Origin: an uncultured Acidobacteriota bacterium
Lineage (GTDB): Bacteria; Acidobacteriota; Terriglobia; Bryobacterales; Bryobacteraceae
NCBI GenBank assembly: GCA_902825945.1
Contig: CADECY010000032.1
Coordinates: 1 to 64,000, forward strand
DNA: 64,000 nt
Direction: 5' to 3'
Positions 44,978 through 53,735 of this stretch are shown in pieces. Made by a program: the position numbers and the translations under genes. Numbering within the stretch: the stretch's first letter is position 1; each line of letters starts with the position of its first letter. The notes under the pieces were generated by a model that was not told the DNA's origin, did not search any database, and was given only the letters and a program-made list of their open reading frames with translations.

Positions 44978-46324
44978 ATGGACGCAATCCTTTTCTGGAA
45001 CGGCGTGTGCCTGGACGCGAACAAGATCGACTTCACGACTGACAAGCCGGAGATCAATCCGGCTCCCGAACAGGGTGGGCCCACGCGCACCTCGCGCGCG
45101 TTCGCCATCGTGCATCTTGCCATGTACGATGCCTACATCGCGATCGCGGGGGGCGGCAAGACTTACCTGATGTACAGTACGGCCGAGTTGCCGAGCGTCA
45201 CTGGCGTGCCGGCGGCGCAAGCCGCCGTGGCCGCCGCCGCATGCCAGACGTTGATCGCGCTCTTTCCGCGGCAACGAGACCGGTTCGTCAAGCAGCACCT
45301 CGACTTCATGACGATGCTCGGATCAGGAGACCCCGGGATCGAGGCGGGGTTGGCTTGGGGGCGAATCGTGGCAGCGAAGATGCTGGCCGCCCGGGCCAAC
45401 GATGGATCAAATGTGCCCGACGACCAGTATGCGCCGAGCGCCGAGCCTGGCAAGCACCGAGTGGATCCGTTGAACCCGGGCCAGAAGTTTCTGGGCCCGC
45501 TGTGGGGACAGGTGTCCCCGTTCGGGATCAACAACCTCACGGCGGTGGTTCCGGGAACCCCGCCGCCAGCGATGACGGACGCCCGGTACACGAGCGATTT
45601 CGCCGCCGTCGCGAGCAGCGGGGCTCTGAACAGCACCACGCGGACGCAGCGGCAAACTGCCAAGGGACTGTTCTGGGCTTACGACGGAGCGCGCAATATC
45701 GGACTCCCGCCCCGGCTGTACAATCAGGTGGTCCGCGCGATCACGACCAAGCTCGGCACGGTGACCGAGCAACAGAATGCGCGTCTATTCGCGATGATCA
45801 ACGTCGCGATGGCGGATGCGGGAATCCAGTGCTGGCACGAGAAGTACATCTACAACTTGTGGCGGCCGGTGCTCGGAGTCCGGGAAGCGGATCCGGGCTG
45901 GGGCCCAACTGGCAAGGGTGATGGCAACAGCGCGACTCAGGGCGATCCGTACTGGCTGCCGTTCGGTGCGCCGCGCACCAACCAACCGGGGATGACGTCA
46001 TTCACACCTCATTTTCCCGCGTATCCTTCCGGGCATGCCAGCTTCGGCACGGCCGCGCTCCATCTCGCCGAGAAGGAACTCGCACTGCCCAAGGGGTTCA
46101 CCTTCGAGTTCGTCTCCGACGAGTTGAATGGTGAAAGCATCGATCGTGACGGCAGCGTTCGCACGCGATTCTCCGCTTCGATGACGATCGCGGACGCGAT
46201 CGAGGAGAACGTGCTGAGCCGGGTGTACCTCGGCGTCCACTGGGAGTTCGACGGCCGCGAGGGAGCAGCCAACGGGCGCATCATCGCGGACAAGATTCAG
46301 GGCGCGTTCCCAGATCGGGCCTGA
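44978..46324 (+). CDS. Vanadium-dependent haloperoxidase-like protein (PAP2 superfamily)
   Basis: This 448-residue protein shows the vanadate-pocket signatures in order: KYIYNLWRPV (Lys and Arg), PSGHASFG (Ser-Gly-His) near residue 345, and RVYLGVHWEFDG (Arg and the catalytic-base His) near 415. These are the residues that bind vanadate in haloperoxidases and phosphate in PAP2 phosphatases. No clear signal peptide is present from the chosen start. The ATG at 44978 follows AAAGGTGG at a proper spacing; an earlier ATG at 44936 lacks one. It is first in a five-gene operon of oxidative enzymes and lies 16 bp before the tyrosinase-like gene. It may halogenate or oxidise a small molecule, or act only as a phosphatase. 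Confidence 0.8.
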   Translation: MDAILFWNGVCLDANKIDFTTDKPEINPAPEQGGPTRTSRAFAIVHLAMYDAYIAIAGGGKTYLMYSTAELPSVTGVPAAQAAVAAAACQTLIALFPRQRDRFVKQHLDFMTMLGSGDPGIEAGLAWGRIVAAKMLAARANDGSNVPDDQYAPSAEPGKHRVDPLNPGQKFLGPLWGQVSPFGINNLTAVVPGTPPPAMTDARYTSDFAAVASSGALNSTTRTQRQTAKGLFWAYDGARNIGLPPRLYNQVVRAITTKLGTVTEQQNARLFAMINVAMADAGIQCWHEKYIYNLWRPVLGVREADPGWGPTGKGDGNSATQGDPYWLPFGAPRTNQPGMTSFTPHFPAYPSGHASFGTAALHLAEKELALPKGFTFEFVSDELNGESIDRDGSVRTRFSASMTIADAIEENVLSRVYLGVHWEFDGREGAANGRIIADKIQGAFPDRA

Positions 46325-46340
46325 CCGCAAGGTGGGTGAC

Positions 46341-47882
46341 ATGGATCTCAATGACTTGATTGGCTACTACGCCTACCGCAGCTTCGTGAATGACCCGGCC
46401 GGGCCGCCACGGCTGTTCGGCGAAGGCGAACTGCTGCTGTTTCTCAACGATCAAGGCGCCGTGAGCGGAACCCTGGCCTTTCCGGGCGACGCCGGCGCTC
46501 CGCGCAAGGACTTCATGGACCTTGCCGGCACCGTTACGTCATGGAGCGATCTGGCGCTCCATTTCACCGGTATCGGCCGTGCCGGCTCCGCGATCGCGGA
46601 CTTCGAGTACGAGTACGATTGTGAGCTGGCGCACGAGTGGGATTCCGCCACGCCTGCCCAGCGGGCCAGTCTCGTTGGAACGGTACGTCGCAACCAGGAT
46701 CATGGTTCGGCGAAGGCCGGATTCACGGCTACCTTCATCGCGGTGAAACGCGACTTCGTCGAGCCGCGAGACATCCCCGGTGTCGCGCTGATACCCGAAG
46801 CCGTGAGCATGCTCGCCTCTCGCGCGCACCGGCTGCGCCACACGGTGTGGCACACATTGCGAGGCGATTGGTTCTCGGCGAACATGACCGCCGCCGATCG
46901 CACGCGGCTGCGGGGCCTCGGCTGGTTCCTCGACGATCCGCCGCTCAACGCAGCCGGAGCGCTCGACCTGACCAATGGGGCGGGCGAAGACTTCCTGTAC
47001 ATGCACCGCCGGATGATTCGGATGGTGCATGAGGTGTACGATCAGGCGGGCAAGCCGCGGCCGGTTGGCTGGACGGTGCTGCCGGGTCCCAACGCGCCGC
47101 AGTTCGCCTACCGCGAGATTGCCGATCCGGCCGATCCCGCGATCAAGACTTACGAACTCGATGCGGCGAACTCGGGATTCATGATCCATCCGCCCACGCA
47201 GTTGTTCCTCGAACAGGTGGACGGGTCGCCGTTCCTGCGCTTCAACAAGACCGCCGCCGGATTCTCCAATCTGATGCGAATCGTGGCGTCGAATCTGCGT
47301 AATCCGCGAGTCTTGGCCCAACTCACACTCGGGGCGTACGGAAACCTCATCGAATTCACGGTGCACAACTGGATGCACATGCGATGGGCCACGATCGGGC
47401 GCAATCCGCGAACCGGCGAACCGGCGCTACGCGATCCCTACGATATCGATCCTCTTTGGGACGATCCGAAAAACGATTACCTCGGCGACTTTCACAGTTC
47501 GCATGCGAATCCCGTGTTCTGGAAGCTCCACGGCTGGGTGGATGACTGCGTCAACGCATGGAAGGCCGCTCACGACGCATTGCATCCCGGACAGGTGGAG
47601 GCCGCCGGCGTGCGCGGGATCGCCTGGTTCAAGCAGGGCCCCTGGGTAGTGAAGGCCGATCCCTTCGACTGGCCTGGCGCCGGACAGGCGATGCATGGAG
47701 GTCACGGAGGGCACCACGGCGGCGGACACGGAGATACGGAGACAGCCACGCTCGAAAAGGTGATGGCGATCTTGAAGGAGGTCGCCGAACGGCCCGGCCC
47801 CGCCGCTGCGCTATCGACCAGCCGGCGGAACAGGCACCTGCCCGGATTCGCACAAACGATGGAATTGGAGATTCCCGAATGA
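46341..47882 (+). CDS. PvdP/tyrosinase-like type-3 copper protein
   Basis: This 513-residue protein has an N-terminal beta-rich domain (about 5-140) and a helical C-terminal part with paired copper-site motifs: DFLYMHRRMIRMVHEV (His222, His230), HNWMHMRW (His342, His346) and HANPVFWKLHGWVDD (His388, His397). The last two match the tyrosinase patterns HNxxH and DPxFxxHHxxxD closely, with N-P-V-F-W in place of D-P-x-F. The domain order resembles PvdP, a tyrosinase that matures pyoverdine. A His/Gly-rich tail (GGHGGHHGGGHGD) near 450 could load copper. The ATG at 46341 follows AAGGTGG; a GTG at 46332 is the alternative. It overlaps the next gene by 4 bp. The substrate is unknown. Confidence 0.68.
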   Translation: MDLNDLIGYYAYRSFVNDPAGPPRLFGEGELLLFLNDQGAVSGTLAFPGDAGAPRKDFMDLAGTVTSWSDLALHFTGIGRAGSAIADFEYEYDCELAHEWDSATPAQRASLVGTVRRNQDHGSAKAGFTATFIAVKRDFVEPRDIPGVALIPEAVSMLASRAHRLRHTVWHTLRGDWFSANMTAADRTRLRGLGWFLDDPPLNAAGALDLTNGAGEDFLYMHRRMIRMVHEVYDQAGKPRPVGWTVLPGPNAPQFAYREIADPADPAIKTYELDAANSGFMIHPPTQLFLEQVDGSPFLRFNKTAAGFSNLMRIVASNLRNPRVLAQLTLGAYGNLIEFTVHNWMHMRWATIGRNPRTGEPALRDPYDIDPLWDDPKNDYLGDFHSSHANPVFWKLHGWVDDCVNAWKAAHDALHPGQVEAAGVRGIAWFKQGPWVVKADPFDWPGAGQAMHGGHGGHHGGGHGDTETATLEKVMAILKEVAERPGPAAALSTSRRNRHLPGFAQTMELEIPE

Positions 47883-49240
47883 ACCAAAGCCGCCTTGCCT
47901 CGAGAATTCGCTGGCGCGACGCGAAGGCCGCCGCTCCCGCTTCCCTCACGATGATCTCTCCCGCCACGGCGGAGGCCGGCAGCCCGTTCGAATTGGATCC
48001 GCCATTGTCGCCGCTCGACGAGGCGATCTTCCTGCTGCATACGATCGCCGAGGTGGAACATTCGCTCATGGTGCAGTACCTCTACGCGGCGTACTCGCTC
48101 GAGGCGGATTTCGCGGATTGTCAAGTGAAGCTCCGTGCCACGGCGCAGGAGGAGATGGGCCACTTGATCACGGTCCAGAATCTGTTGTTGAGCCTCGGTG
48201 GCCCGCTGAACTTCGACCGCGAAGACTTTCCGTTCCGAAACGGCCTCTATCCGTTTCACTACTCTCTCGAACCGGTCACGCTCGGCTCGATCGCCAAGTA
48301 CGTGATCGCCGAGAAGCCGCTCACGGTAGATTCCTCCGTGCTACCGCCGGAGCTCGAGAAAGAGATTCGGGAGAAGGCGAAGATGGACGCCGGTATGGAG
48401 GTCGACCGCGTGGGAATGGTTCTCGCGCGGCTGGTGGAGGTCCTCGACAAGCTCCCGGCGGGAGTCTTTCGGCCCGATTCGGACCAGCTCCAGGCGGACC
48501 CCGGCGAGTGGGGCGGCTGGGCGTCCGTCGATCGCGACCCCAGCGGGAACGTCATCGCCGTCAGTTCAGGTGTTCTGGTGATGACAGTGGCGAGCAAGAA
48601 GGAAGCCCTCGACGCGGTCACTGCGATCATGCTGCAGGGCGAGGGTGGTGTCGCCGAGGCGGCTGGCTCGCCGGAGTCGCATTTCCGCCGATTCCTCGAC
48701 CTGTACAAGACGCTGCGCACCATGAAGGGCCCCTATTCGCTCCCGGTGCCGCGGGACCCATCCGCGAGTGCGAATTCCGGGACCTCCGCGATCACCTTCC
48801 CGCCATCGCGATACCTGGCACAGCTTGCCAATCTCCGCTATCGCCTCCTGCTGGCGAGCATTCCGCACTCGCTCGGCATCGCGCGCGGAAGCGCCGCGAG
48901 GGCCACCCTGATTGGATGGAGCTTCACAGAGATGACCTCGCACATCGGGCCGATGGCACGCCTGCTCGTGACCATGCCGCGGCAGGCGGCGGGCGGCAAG
49001 ACCGCAGCGGCCGCGCCGTTCGAGCTGCCCTTCTCATTAATGCTCGCGGTTCGCGAGCCGGACCGCTGGCGAATGCTCGGCGAGATTCTGGCCGAATCCG
49101 CGGGAAGGATCGAAGCAATCCGCCTCGATCCGGACTTCAAGAACCTGCCTGAAGAAACCCGGGCTCGCCTCGCCGATATTCTGAACAACGTCGAACAGGA
49201 AGACAAGACACGCCAAACGATCATCGTGGCGAATAGTTGA
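47879..49240 (+). CDS. Ferritin-like protein, VioB/iminophenylpyruvate-dimer-synthase type
   Basis: This 453-residue protein has a ferritin-like helical bundle typical of the family (PF12902-like) of VioB, RebD and StaD. Ligand-type motifs are EVEHSLMVQYLYAAYSL near 60 and AQEEMGHLITVQNLLLSLGG near 90, giving Glu and ExxH metal ligands. Later segments FRRFLDLYKTL, IGWSFTEMTSHIG and others complete the fold. VioB-type enzymes couple two imine molecules oxidatively, while others in the family have unknown roles. No indole-pathway genes accompany it, so a different imine or amine substrate is likely. It overlaps the tyrosinase-like gene by 4 bp and precedes the LodA-like gene by 13 bp. Confidence 0.78.
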   Translation: MNQSRLASRIRWRDAKAAAPASLTMISPATAEAGSPFELDPPLSPLDEAIFLLHTIAEVEHSLMVQYLYAAYSLEADFADCQVKLRATAQEEMGHLITVQNLLLSLGGPLNFDREDFPFRNGLYPFHYSLEPVTLGSIAKYVIAEKPLTVDSSVLPPELEKEIREKAKMDAGMEVDRVGMVLARLVEVLDKLPAGVFRPDSDQLQADPGEWGGWASVDRDPSGNVIAVSSGVLVMTVASKKEALDAVTAIMLQGEGGVAEAAGSPESHFRRFLDLYKTLRTMKGPYSLPVPRDPSASANSGTSAITFPPSRYLAQLANLRYRLLLASIPHSLGIARGSAARATLIGWSFTEMTSHIGPMARLLVTMPRQAAGGKTAAAAPFELPFSLMLAVREPDRWRMLGEILAESAGRIEAIRLDPDFKNLPEETRARLADILNNVEQEDKTRQTIIVANS

Positions 49241-49253
49241 AAGAGGAAAGACC

Positions 49254-50225
49254 ATGCCAATTCAATTCGAAATTCACCCGAGCATCGGAGTTGCCCGGCT
49301 CGGCACCAGCGATGAATTCTTCGTCGGGCCCGGACCCGGAGTGACGCCGCCCGCCAGCTTTCGCGATTCCGCCAAGAAGCTGAAGAAGCAGGCCGCTCGG
49401 TTTCAAGTGTTTCGCTGCGATCGCGACGCATCGGGTAAGCTCGTCTCACTGCCACAATTGGTGGGTCCTGCCATCGGCACCGTCCGCTGGACGGTGGAAG
49501 TGGCCAATCGCAAGGCCGTTGCCTTTCGTTTGACTCAGCCGGCCAACCGCCGTAACAACGCGAGCGGAAACGACGCGGCCGACGCCGCGCTCATCATCAA
49601 GCCGGCGCCTCAGATCGTGGATGGAACCACGCCGGACGTCACGTTCAAGGGGCTGTTCCGTGGGCTCGATGTGACGCTCGGGCGCGCGCGCTTTCAAACG
49701 GACGGAAGTCTGATCTTCACGGGTGGAAGCGGCGTTTCCGGCAGCCGGCCGGCCACCGGTCAGCAGCCAACGCATTTCGCCGACAACGACGATTGGTTCG
49801 ACGACACTTGCGAAGGCCCGATCCGCGCGGAGGTGAAGTTGGCGGACGGGTCAACCCAAACGGCTGTCGCTGCGCGCGTCATCGTGGGGCCACCCGATTT
49901 CGCGCCCGATGTCCAGCCGTGGATCTCGTTGCACGATATCGCCTACCAGGCCGCTATCGACCGAGGCTTCCTCGCGGCGGAGGCAAAACCCTCCTTCGCC
50001 CGGTTCATCCGGCCGTTCCTGGTGCGCGCACGCGGATTCGCTTGGGTCAACCAGAGGGCGAGCGGTGGACACAACCCGGCCGCGCCCGGCGGTTTTTCCG
50101 ATGGCCGGCTGGCGATGCTCGGGAATCCCTCCGCGCCGGCGGCCAGCCGTAATGGGATTCTGAGCCGGTTTCGCAATCCGGCCAATCCGCAAATTCGACA
50201 CCACCGGCCATGCCGAGGATGTTGA
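49254..50225 (+). CDS. LodA/GoxA-like CTQ-dependent oxidase, N-terminal part (apparent frameshift)
   Basis: This is the first 323 residues of a LodA-family amine/amino-acid oxidase with a protein-derived cysteine tryptophylquinone. Family stretches are unmistakable: IHPSIGVARLGTSDEFFVGP, KKQAARFQVFRCDRDASG, FADNDDWFDDTCEGPI and ARVIVGPPDFAPD. After NGILSRFRNPANPQ (near 50200) the sequence leaves the family and reads into a stop at 50225. The following frame (-1 relative) carries the family text on with STPPAMPRML. A single indel between about 50165 and 50209 would restore one gene of about 507 residues, still shorter than LodA itself (about 700). The start follows GAGGAAAG. Read errors, a real mutation or programmed shifting are all possible. 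Confidence 0.8.
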   Translation: MPIQFEIHPSIGVARLGTSDEFFVGPGPGVTPPASFRDSAKKLKKQAARFQVFRCDRDASGKLVSLPQLVGPAIGTVRWTVEVANRKAVAFRLTQPANRRNNASGNDAADAALIIKPAPQIVDGTTPDVTFKGLFRGLDVTLGRARFQTDGSLIFTGGSGVSGSRPATGQQPTHFADNDDWFDDTCEGPIRAEVKLADGSTQTAVAARVIVGPPDFAPDVQPWISLHDIAYQAAIDRGFLAAEAKPSFARFIRPFLVRARGFAWVNQRASGGHNPAAPGGFSDGRLAMLGNPSAPAASRNGILSRFRNPANPQIRHHRPCRGC

Positions 50226-50776
50226 GTGAGGAGGGCTACCAGGAGAACAACAGGAAAGTTCTGGCCTTGCCGCCCATCTTCTACTCCTACTTCCAACTCT
50301 GGGCGGCCGGGACTTTCACTGGCGACAACGGTACCGACCCGTTCGCGGGCGAATCGATTGTCGATGCAGTGGACCGCATCGCCATGGAAGCCTGCATCGG
50401 TGGCGGGTTCTATCCTGGGATCGAGGTACCGAGGTTCGTGCGAGACAAGAACGTCTGGGTCGAACCGTTCCGGCTCGATCCGGGTATTCCCGCGGGCGCG
50501 GTCACGGAAGGACTGGCGGTTCCCTGGCAGGCGGATTTCTCCGACTGCCAATGGGAGGGGGTCAGCGTCAACGATCCGAATGGGCATGCATGGTGGCCCG
50601 CCCAGCGCCCCGATCACGTCTTCGCGTCGGCGGCTGACGCAGTGGCAAACAAGAGATCGGATTGGGATCGTGGCGCCGAGGGACACCAAGGGATGATCGA
50701 CAATTTCGCCGGACTCGGCATTGTGCGGAAGCAGGCCGATAACAAGCTGATCGAGACCGAGCGTGTTCTCCCCTAA
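50210..50776 (+). CDS. LodA/GoxA-like CTQ-dependent oxidase, C-terminal part (apparent frameshift)
   Basis: This 188-residue frame contains the C-terminal half of the LodA-like enzyme: LALPPIFYSYFQLWAAGTF, CIGGGFYPGIEV and VPWQADFSDCQWEG, then WWPAQRPDHVF. In LodA the quinone cofactor is built from a Cys in the DF-C stretch and a Trp near WWPAQRP. Here the candidates Cys113 and Trp128/129 are about 15 residues apart, against about 65 in LodA, so the connecting loop is very short. It could be expressed only by frameshifting or reinitiation from the ATG at 50210, which lies inside the first part. It overlaps the LodB-like gene by 14 bp. Confidence 0.75.
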   Translation: MPRMLSEEGYQENNRKVLALPPIFYSYFQLWAAGTFTGDNGTDPFAGESIVDAVDRIAMEACIGGGFYPGIEVPRFVRDKNVWVEPFRLDPGIPAGAVTEGLAVPWQADFSDCQWEGVSVNDPNGHAWWPAQRPDHVFASAADAVANKRSDWDRGAEGHQGMIDNFAGLGIVRKQADNKLIETERVLP

Positions 50777-51810
50777 GCGGGACGTGGCGATCGTGGGCCT
50801 CGGACCAGCCGGGGCCTCGGCCGCGCTGACCCTGGCTCACGCGGGAGTCCGCGTGATCGCCTTCGATGCTCCCCGCGCCGGACCAATACTCGGCGAGACG
50901 GTTCCCCCCGCGCTTCTGCCGCTGCTCGAACAACTCGGCCTCGGCGGCCAGTTCCTCGCCGAATGCCCGAAGGTCGATTCCACGGGAGTGGCTTCATGCT
51001 GGGGATCGTCAGAGCCAGCGTTTCAGGACTACATCCGTGAGCCGGGTGGCAGGGGATGGCACCTCGACCGTGCTGCGTTCAACACGTTCCTTCTCGAAGC
51101 CGTCGAGCGCAGCAGCGTAGTGATCGAGCGGAGGAATGCCACGGTCTCCGGCCTCGAGGGTGCGATCGTGATCAACGCCAGCGGGCGCGGTTCGTCTCTC
51201 CGGCTACCGGGCGACGGCCCCCCGGAAGCCATCGACCATCTGCTGGCGACGGCGCGCTTCTGGCGTTGCCGCGCGGACGGCGAATACGCGCTGATCGAAG
51301 CACACGCGGAGGGCTGGTGCTACAACAGCGCCACAGCCGGGTGGCCGCATGATCTCGGTGTGGTTCACCGATCCCGAGATAGCTCGGAACCATGGAGCGC
51401 TCGATTCGTTACCCGCGGGACTCACCGAGTCTTCGGCGCGGCTGCGAGGTGCCACCGCAAAGTCCGGACCGATCGTGGCTTCGGCCCGAACATGGAGGCG
51501 CAAGCGCGTCACGGGTCCAGGGTGGATCGCCTCGGGCGACGCAGCCGCAGCCTGGGATCCATTATCGGGTGCGGGCATCATTCGCGCTCTCTCTTCGGGC
51601 ATCGAGGCCGCGCAAGCGGTGCTGAGTCATCTGGACGGCGATCCGTCCGCGTTCGAGCGGTATCAGCAGATCTGCGGCCAGCGGTTCGAGCGGTACCTGG
51701 CCGATCGCGCCGCCTATTATCGCGCCGAGGTCCGCTGGCCGGATCTCGCATTCTGGCGCTACCGCCGCGACTCTACTTGGACCGCTTCCACCCAAATGCG
51801 CTCATCATGA
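50763..51810 (+). pseudogene. LodB-like FAD-dependent maturase, apparent frameshift at about 51345
   Basis: The gene starts at a GTG overlapping the LodA-like stop and encodes a flavoprotein with the Rossmann motif VGLGPAGASAALTL. Family text continues to AGWPHD (about 51348). From there the family continues in the +1 frame with MISVWFTDPEIARN (ATG at 51349) and GDAAAAWDPLSGAGIIRALSSG, the FAD-contact motif of halogenase-like LodB proteins, to a stop at 51810. The first frame runs on to 51950 without family character. LodB is needed to form the quinone of LodA, so both genes of the pair look interrupted. The 3' end overlaps the convergent alkaline phosphatase gene by 38 bp. Confidence 0.7.
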
Positions 51811-52909
51811 CCTCGAAGATCCGCGTGTTCGGCAGGAAACCGGATACGGCTCCCGCGCCGGGCCCTTGCGCCGCCACGATCACCTCTTCGCCGGTGTGGC
51901 TGTGCCCCACGCGTAGCGCCGGGATCTCCACCGTTTCGCTCGGTTTGTGACTCTTCTGCCACTCGTCGAAGCCTTTCAATAGCGGATCTGCGCGAAGCCC
52001 GCCCTTGGTCCGCAGTTCGAAAGAATGGTCGGCGGTGAAGATGAGGAGCGTATCCTTCTGGTTCACGAGGCCCGCTACTTCGCGGATCAGCTTGTCGAGG
52101 CCAACCATGTTCTCGAGTCCGCGCTTCGGGTTGTCGGTGTGGGTATCCCACTCGACCATCAGAAAATACCCCTTCTGGTTCGCCGACAAGGCCTTGATCG
52201 CTCGCCGCGTGGCCTTCGGCACATCGAAATCGCGGTCAAGCACGGCGATGGGCCTCGACTCGGTTTCCGGAATGTCCAGTGTCGAATGAATGGTGCGGCC
52301 CTTCGCCTTCGCCATCCCGTCGATATCGATCGACTTCGCTTTCGCATCCTTCCAAATGGCCTCGCGGCCGGTTCCGAGCACCACGTCCACGCCATCGCCG
52401 AAGCGCGGCTGGAAGATGCGCGAGAAGATCTCGGCGAACTTGCGCCGGTCATTTGCTTGCGAGTAGCAGGCGGCGGGAGTTGCGTCGGTGATGTTGACGT
52501 TCGAGACCACGCCGGTCGAGAGTCCGTGTTCCTCGGCATACTCGAGGATCGTCTTCAACGGCGCGCCATCCTGCTTGCCCCGCACCGTATCGGGACCCAT
52601 GCTGATCACGCCGTTGTGCGTCTTGACTCCCGTGACGATCGCGGTCATTCCGGCGGCGGAATCGGTCACCCACTGTGATGCCGTCGAGGTGTCGGAGAGC
52701 CCGATCTGCCTCCAACTTTGGACGAACAGTTTTTGCGGCTCGCCGTAGCCGAGGATGCTCGCGGCGTTCACGGTCGGAACTCCGCCCGCGTCGGCGAGGA
52801 AGAGAATGATGTTCTTGGCGCGGCCCTTGCCCTTGGGGGCTGGACTCTGCGCCCACAGCGCCATGGAAAGCGTCGCGGCGAAAGCGATTCGAAGGGACGA
52901 ACGGATCAT
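51773..52909 (-). CDS. Secreted alkaline phosphatase family protein
   Basis: This 378-residue metalloenzyme has a signal peptide (MIRSSLRIAFAATLSMALWAQS). The phosphoryl-accepting Ser lies in VTDSAAGMTAIVTG, the first metal-site Asp in LFLADAGG, and the other metal ligands in VEWDTHTDN, FTADHS and GHSHTGEEV, so zinc and magnesium sites look complete. The length fits the compact bacterial group. It is transcribed toward the LodB-like gene and overlaps its end. Role: release of phosphate from organic esters. Confidence 0.9.
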   Translation of the reverse strand: MIRSSLRIAFAATLSMALWAQSPAPKGKGRAKNIILFLADAGGVPTVNAASILGYGEPQKLFVQSWRQIGLSDTSTASQWVTDSAAGMTAIVTGVKTHNGVISMGPDTVRGKQDGAPLKTILEYAEEHGLSTGVVSNVNITDATPAACYSQANDRRKFAEIFSRIFQPRFGDGVDVVLGTGREAIWKDAKAKSIDIDGMAKAKGRTIHSTLDIPETESRPIAVLDRDFDVPKATRRAIKALSANQKGYFLMVEWDTHTDNPKRGLENMVGLDKLIREVAGLVNQKDTLLIFTADHSFELRTKGGLRADPLLKGFDEWQKSHKPSETVEIPALRVGHSHTGEEVIVAAQGPGAGAVSGFLPNTRIFEVMMSAFGWKRSK

Positions 52910-52951
52910 CCTGACATTGTCGCGCGGGGGACATCATTCGCGTTCAACGCC

Positions 52952-53338
52952 GTTCACTTCAACCCGAGCGAGATCGGCTCGCGGCGGCGAAGCGCGAGCC
53001 ACTCCCCGAGCCGTGTGGTTCCGTAGGCGAAGGTCCAGATGAATCCGCACGCAATTAGGAACGGGGGCTCGAGCAAGACGGCGAAGGATGCAGTCCCGTG
53101 CGTCGGGACTTCCCAGACCGCGCTCGCCACGCAAGCACCTGTCCATGACGCGGGCCAGAGCCAACGGAGGCGGGCGCTTCCAGGGGATCCGGTCCCGCCA
53201 GATTACGAGAAGCCGGGTCGCGGCGTACCCTACGATCGCCACCACCGCCGACGCGACCACCAGAACGGCGACTTCCTCTCCGGACGCCGTTCCTCCACCC
53301 CAACACGGATCGAAGGTCACGTTCGCTTCTTGCAGCAT
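52952..53338 (-). pseudogene. Small membrane protein gene with apparent frameshift
   Basis: On the minus strand the frame starting MLQEANVTFDPCWGG has a clear membrane helix (EVAVLVVASAVVAIVGYAATRLL) and continues to DRIPWKRP. The frame then turns into low-complexity arginine-rich text. In the neighbouring frame the sequence LRWLWPASWTGAC is membrane-protein-like, followed by FAVLLEPPFLIACGFIWTFAYGTTRLGEWL and a natural end EPISLGLK at 52952. A one-base indel near 53170 would give one protein of about 128 residues with several hydrophobic segments. Unknown family. It is the third frameshift within 4 kb. Confidence 0.5.
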
Positions 53339-53396
53339 CCCGATCCTTCAGACGCCGGCGGGAGGGGGATTGTTCCGCACCCCGCCAGCTCCGCGG

Positions 53397-53735
53397 CTAC
53401 TGAACCCGGAACCGGAGACGGATCATCGCTGGCTGCGCAATCGGGGTGCCATTCCGCATGGCCGGACGATAGATCCAGCGGCTCACTGCCAGGACCGCGG
53501 GATAGCGGAACATAGCAGGCCCACTCATCACGCGGACTCTCGACACCCGCCCGTCGGCCTGGACCGTCGCCGACAGGACTACATCGCCGTTCATGCGACG
53601 CAAGGACGCGAAGCGCGGATACTCGGGCGCAAAGCTCGAAACCAGGGCCATTGGCTGCAATCCCGGAACGAGCTCCGGGCCAGCCGCCCACCCAGCGGCG
53701 GCCGAAAGGACGAGAAGGGCCATCGCGCGCATCAC
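53397..53735 (-). CDS. TonB C-terminal domain-like secreted protein
   Basis: This 112-residue protein has a signal peptide (ending AGWAAG). The rest resembles a free-standing TonB C-terminal domain: EYPRFASLRRMNGDVVLSATVQADGRVSRVRVMSG, then AVLAVSRWIYRPAMRNGTPIAQP, with the usual strand-helix-strand order. It lacks the membrane anchor and Pro-rich linker of TonB itself, as do many short acidobacterial homologues. It may interact with outer-membrane receptors or act as an accessory of the upstream operon. The start overlaps the methyltransferase stop by 4 bp. Confidence 0.75.
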   Translation of the reverse strand: MMRAMALLVLSAAAGWAAGPELVPGLQPMALVSSFAPEYPRFASLRRMNGDVVLSATVQADGRVSRVRVMSGPAMFRYPAVLAVSRWIYRPAMRNGTPIAQPAMIRLRFRVQ

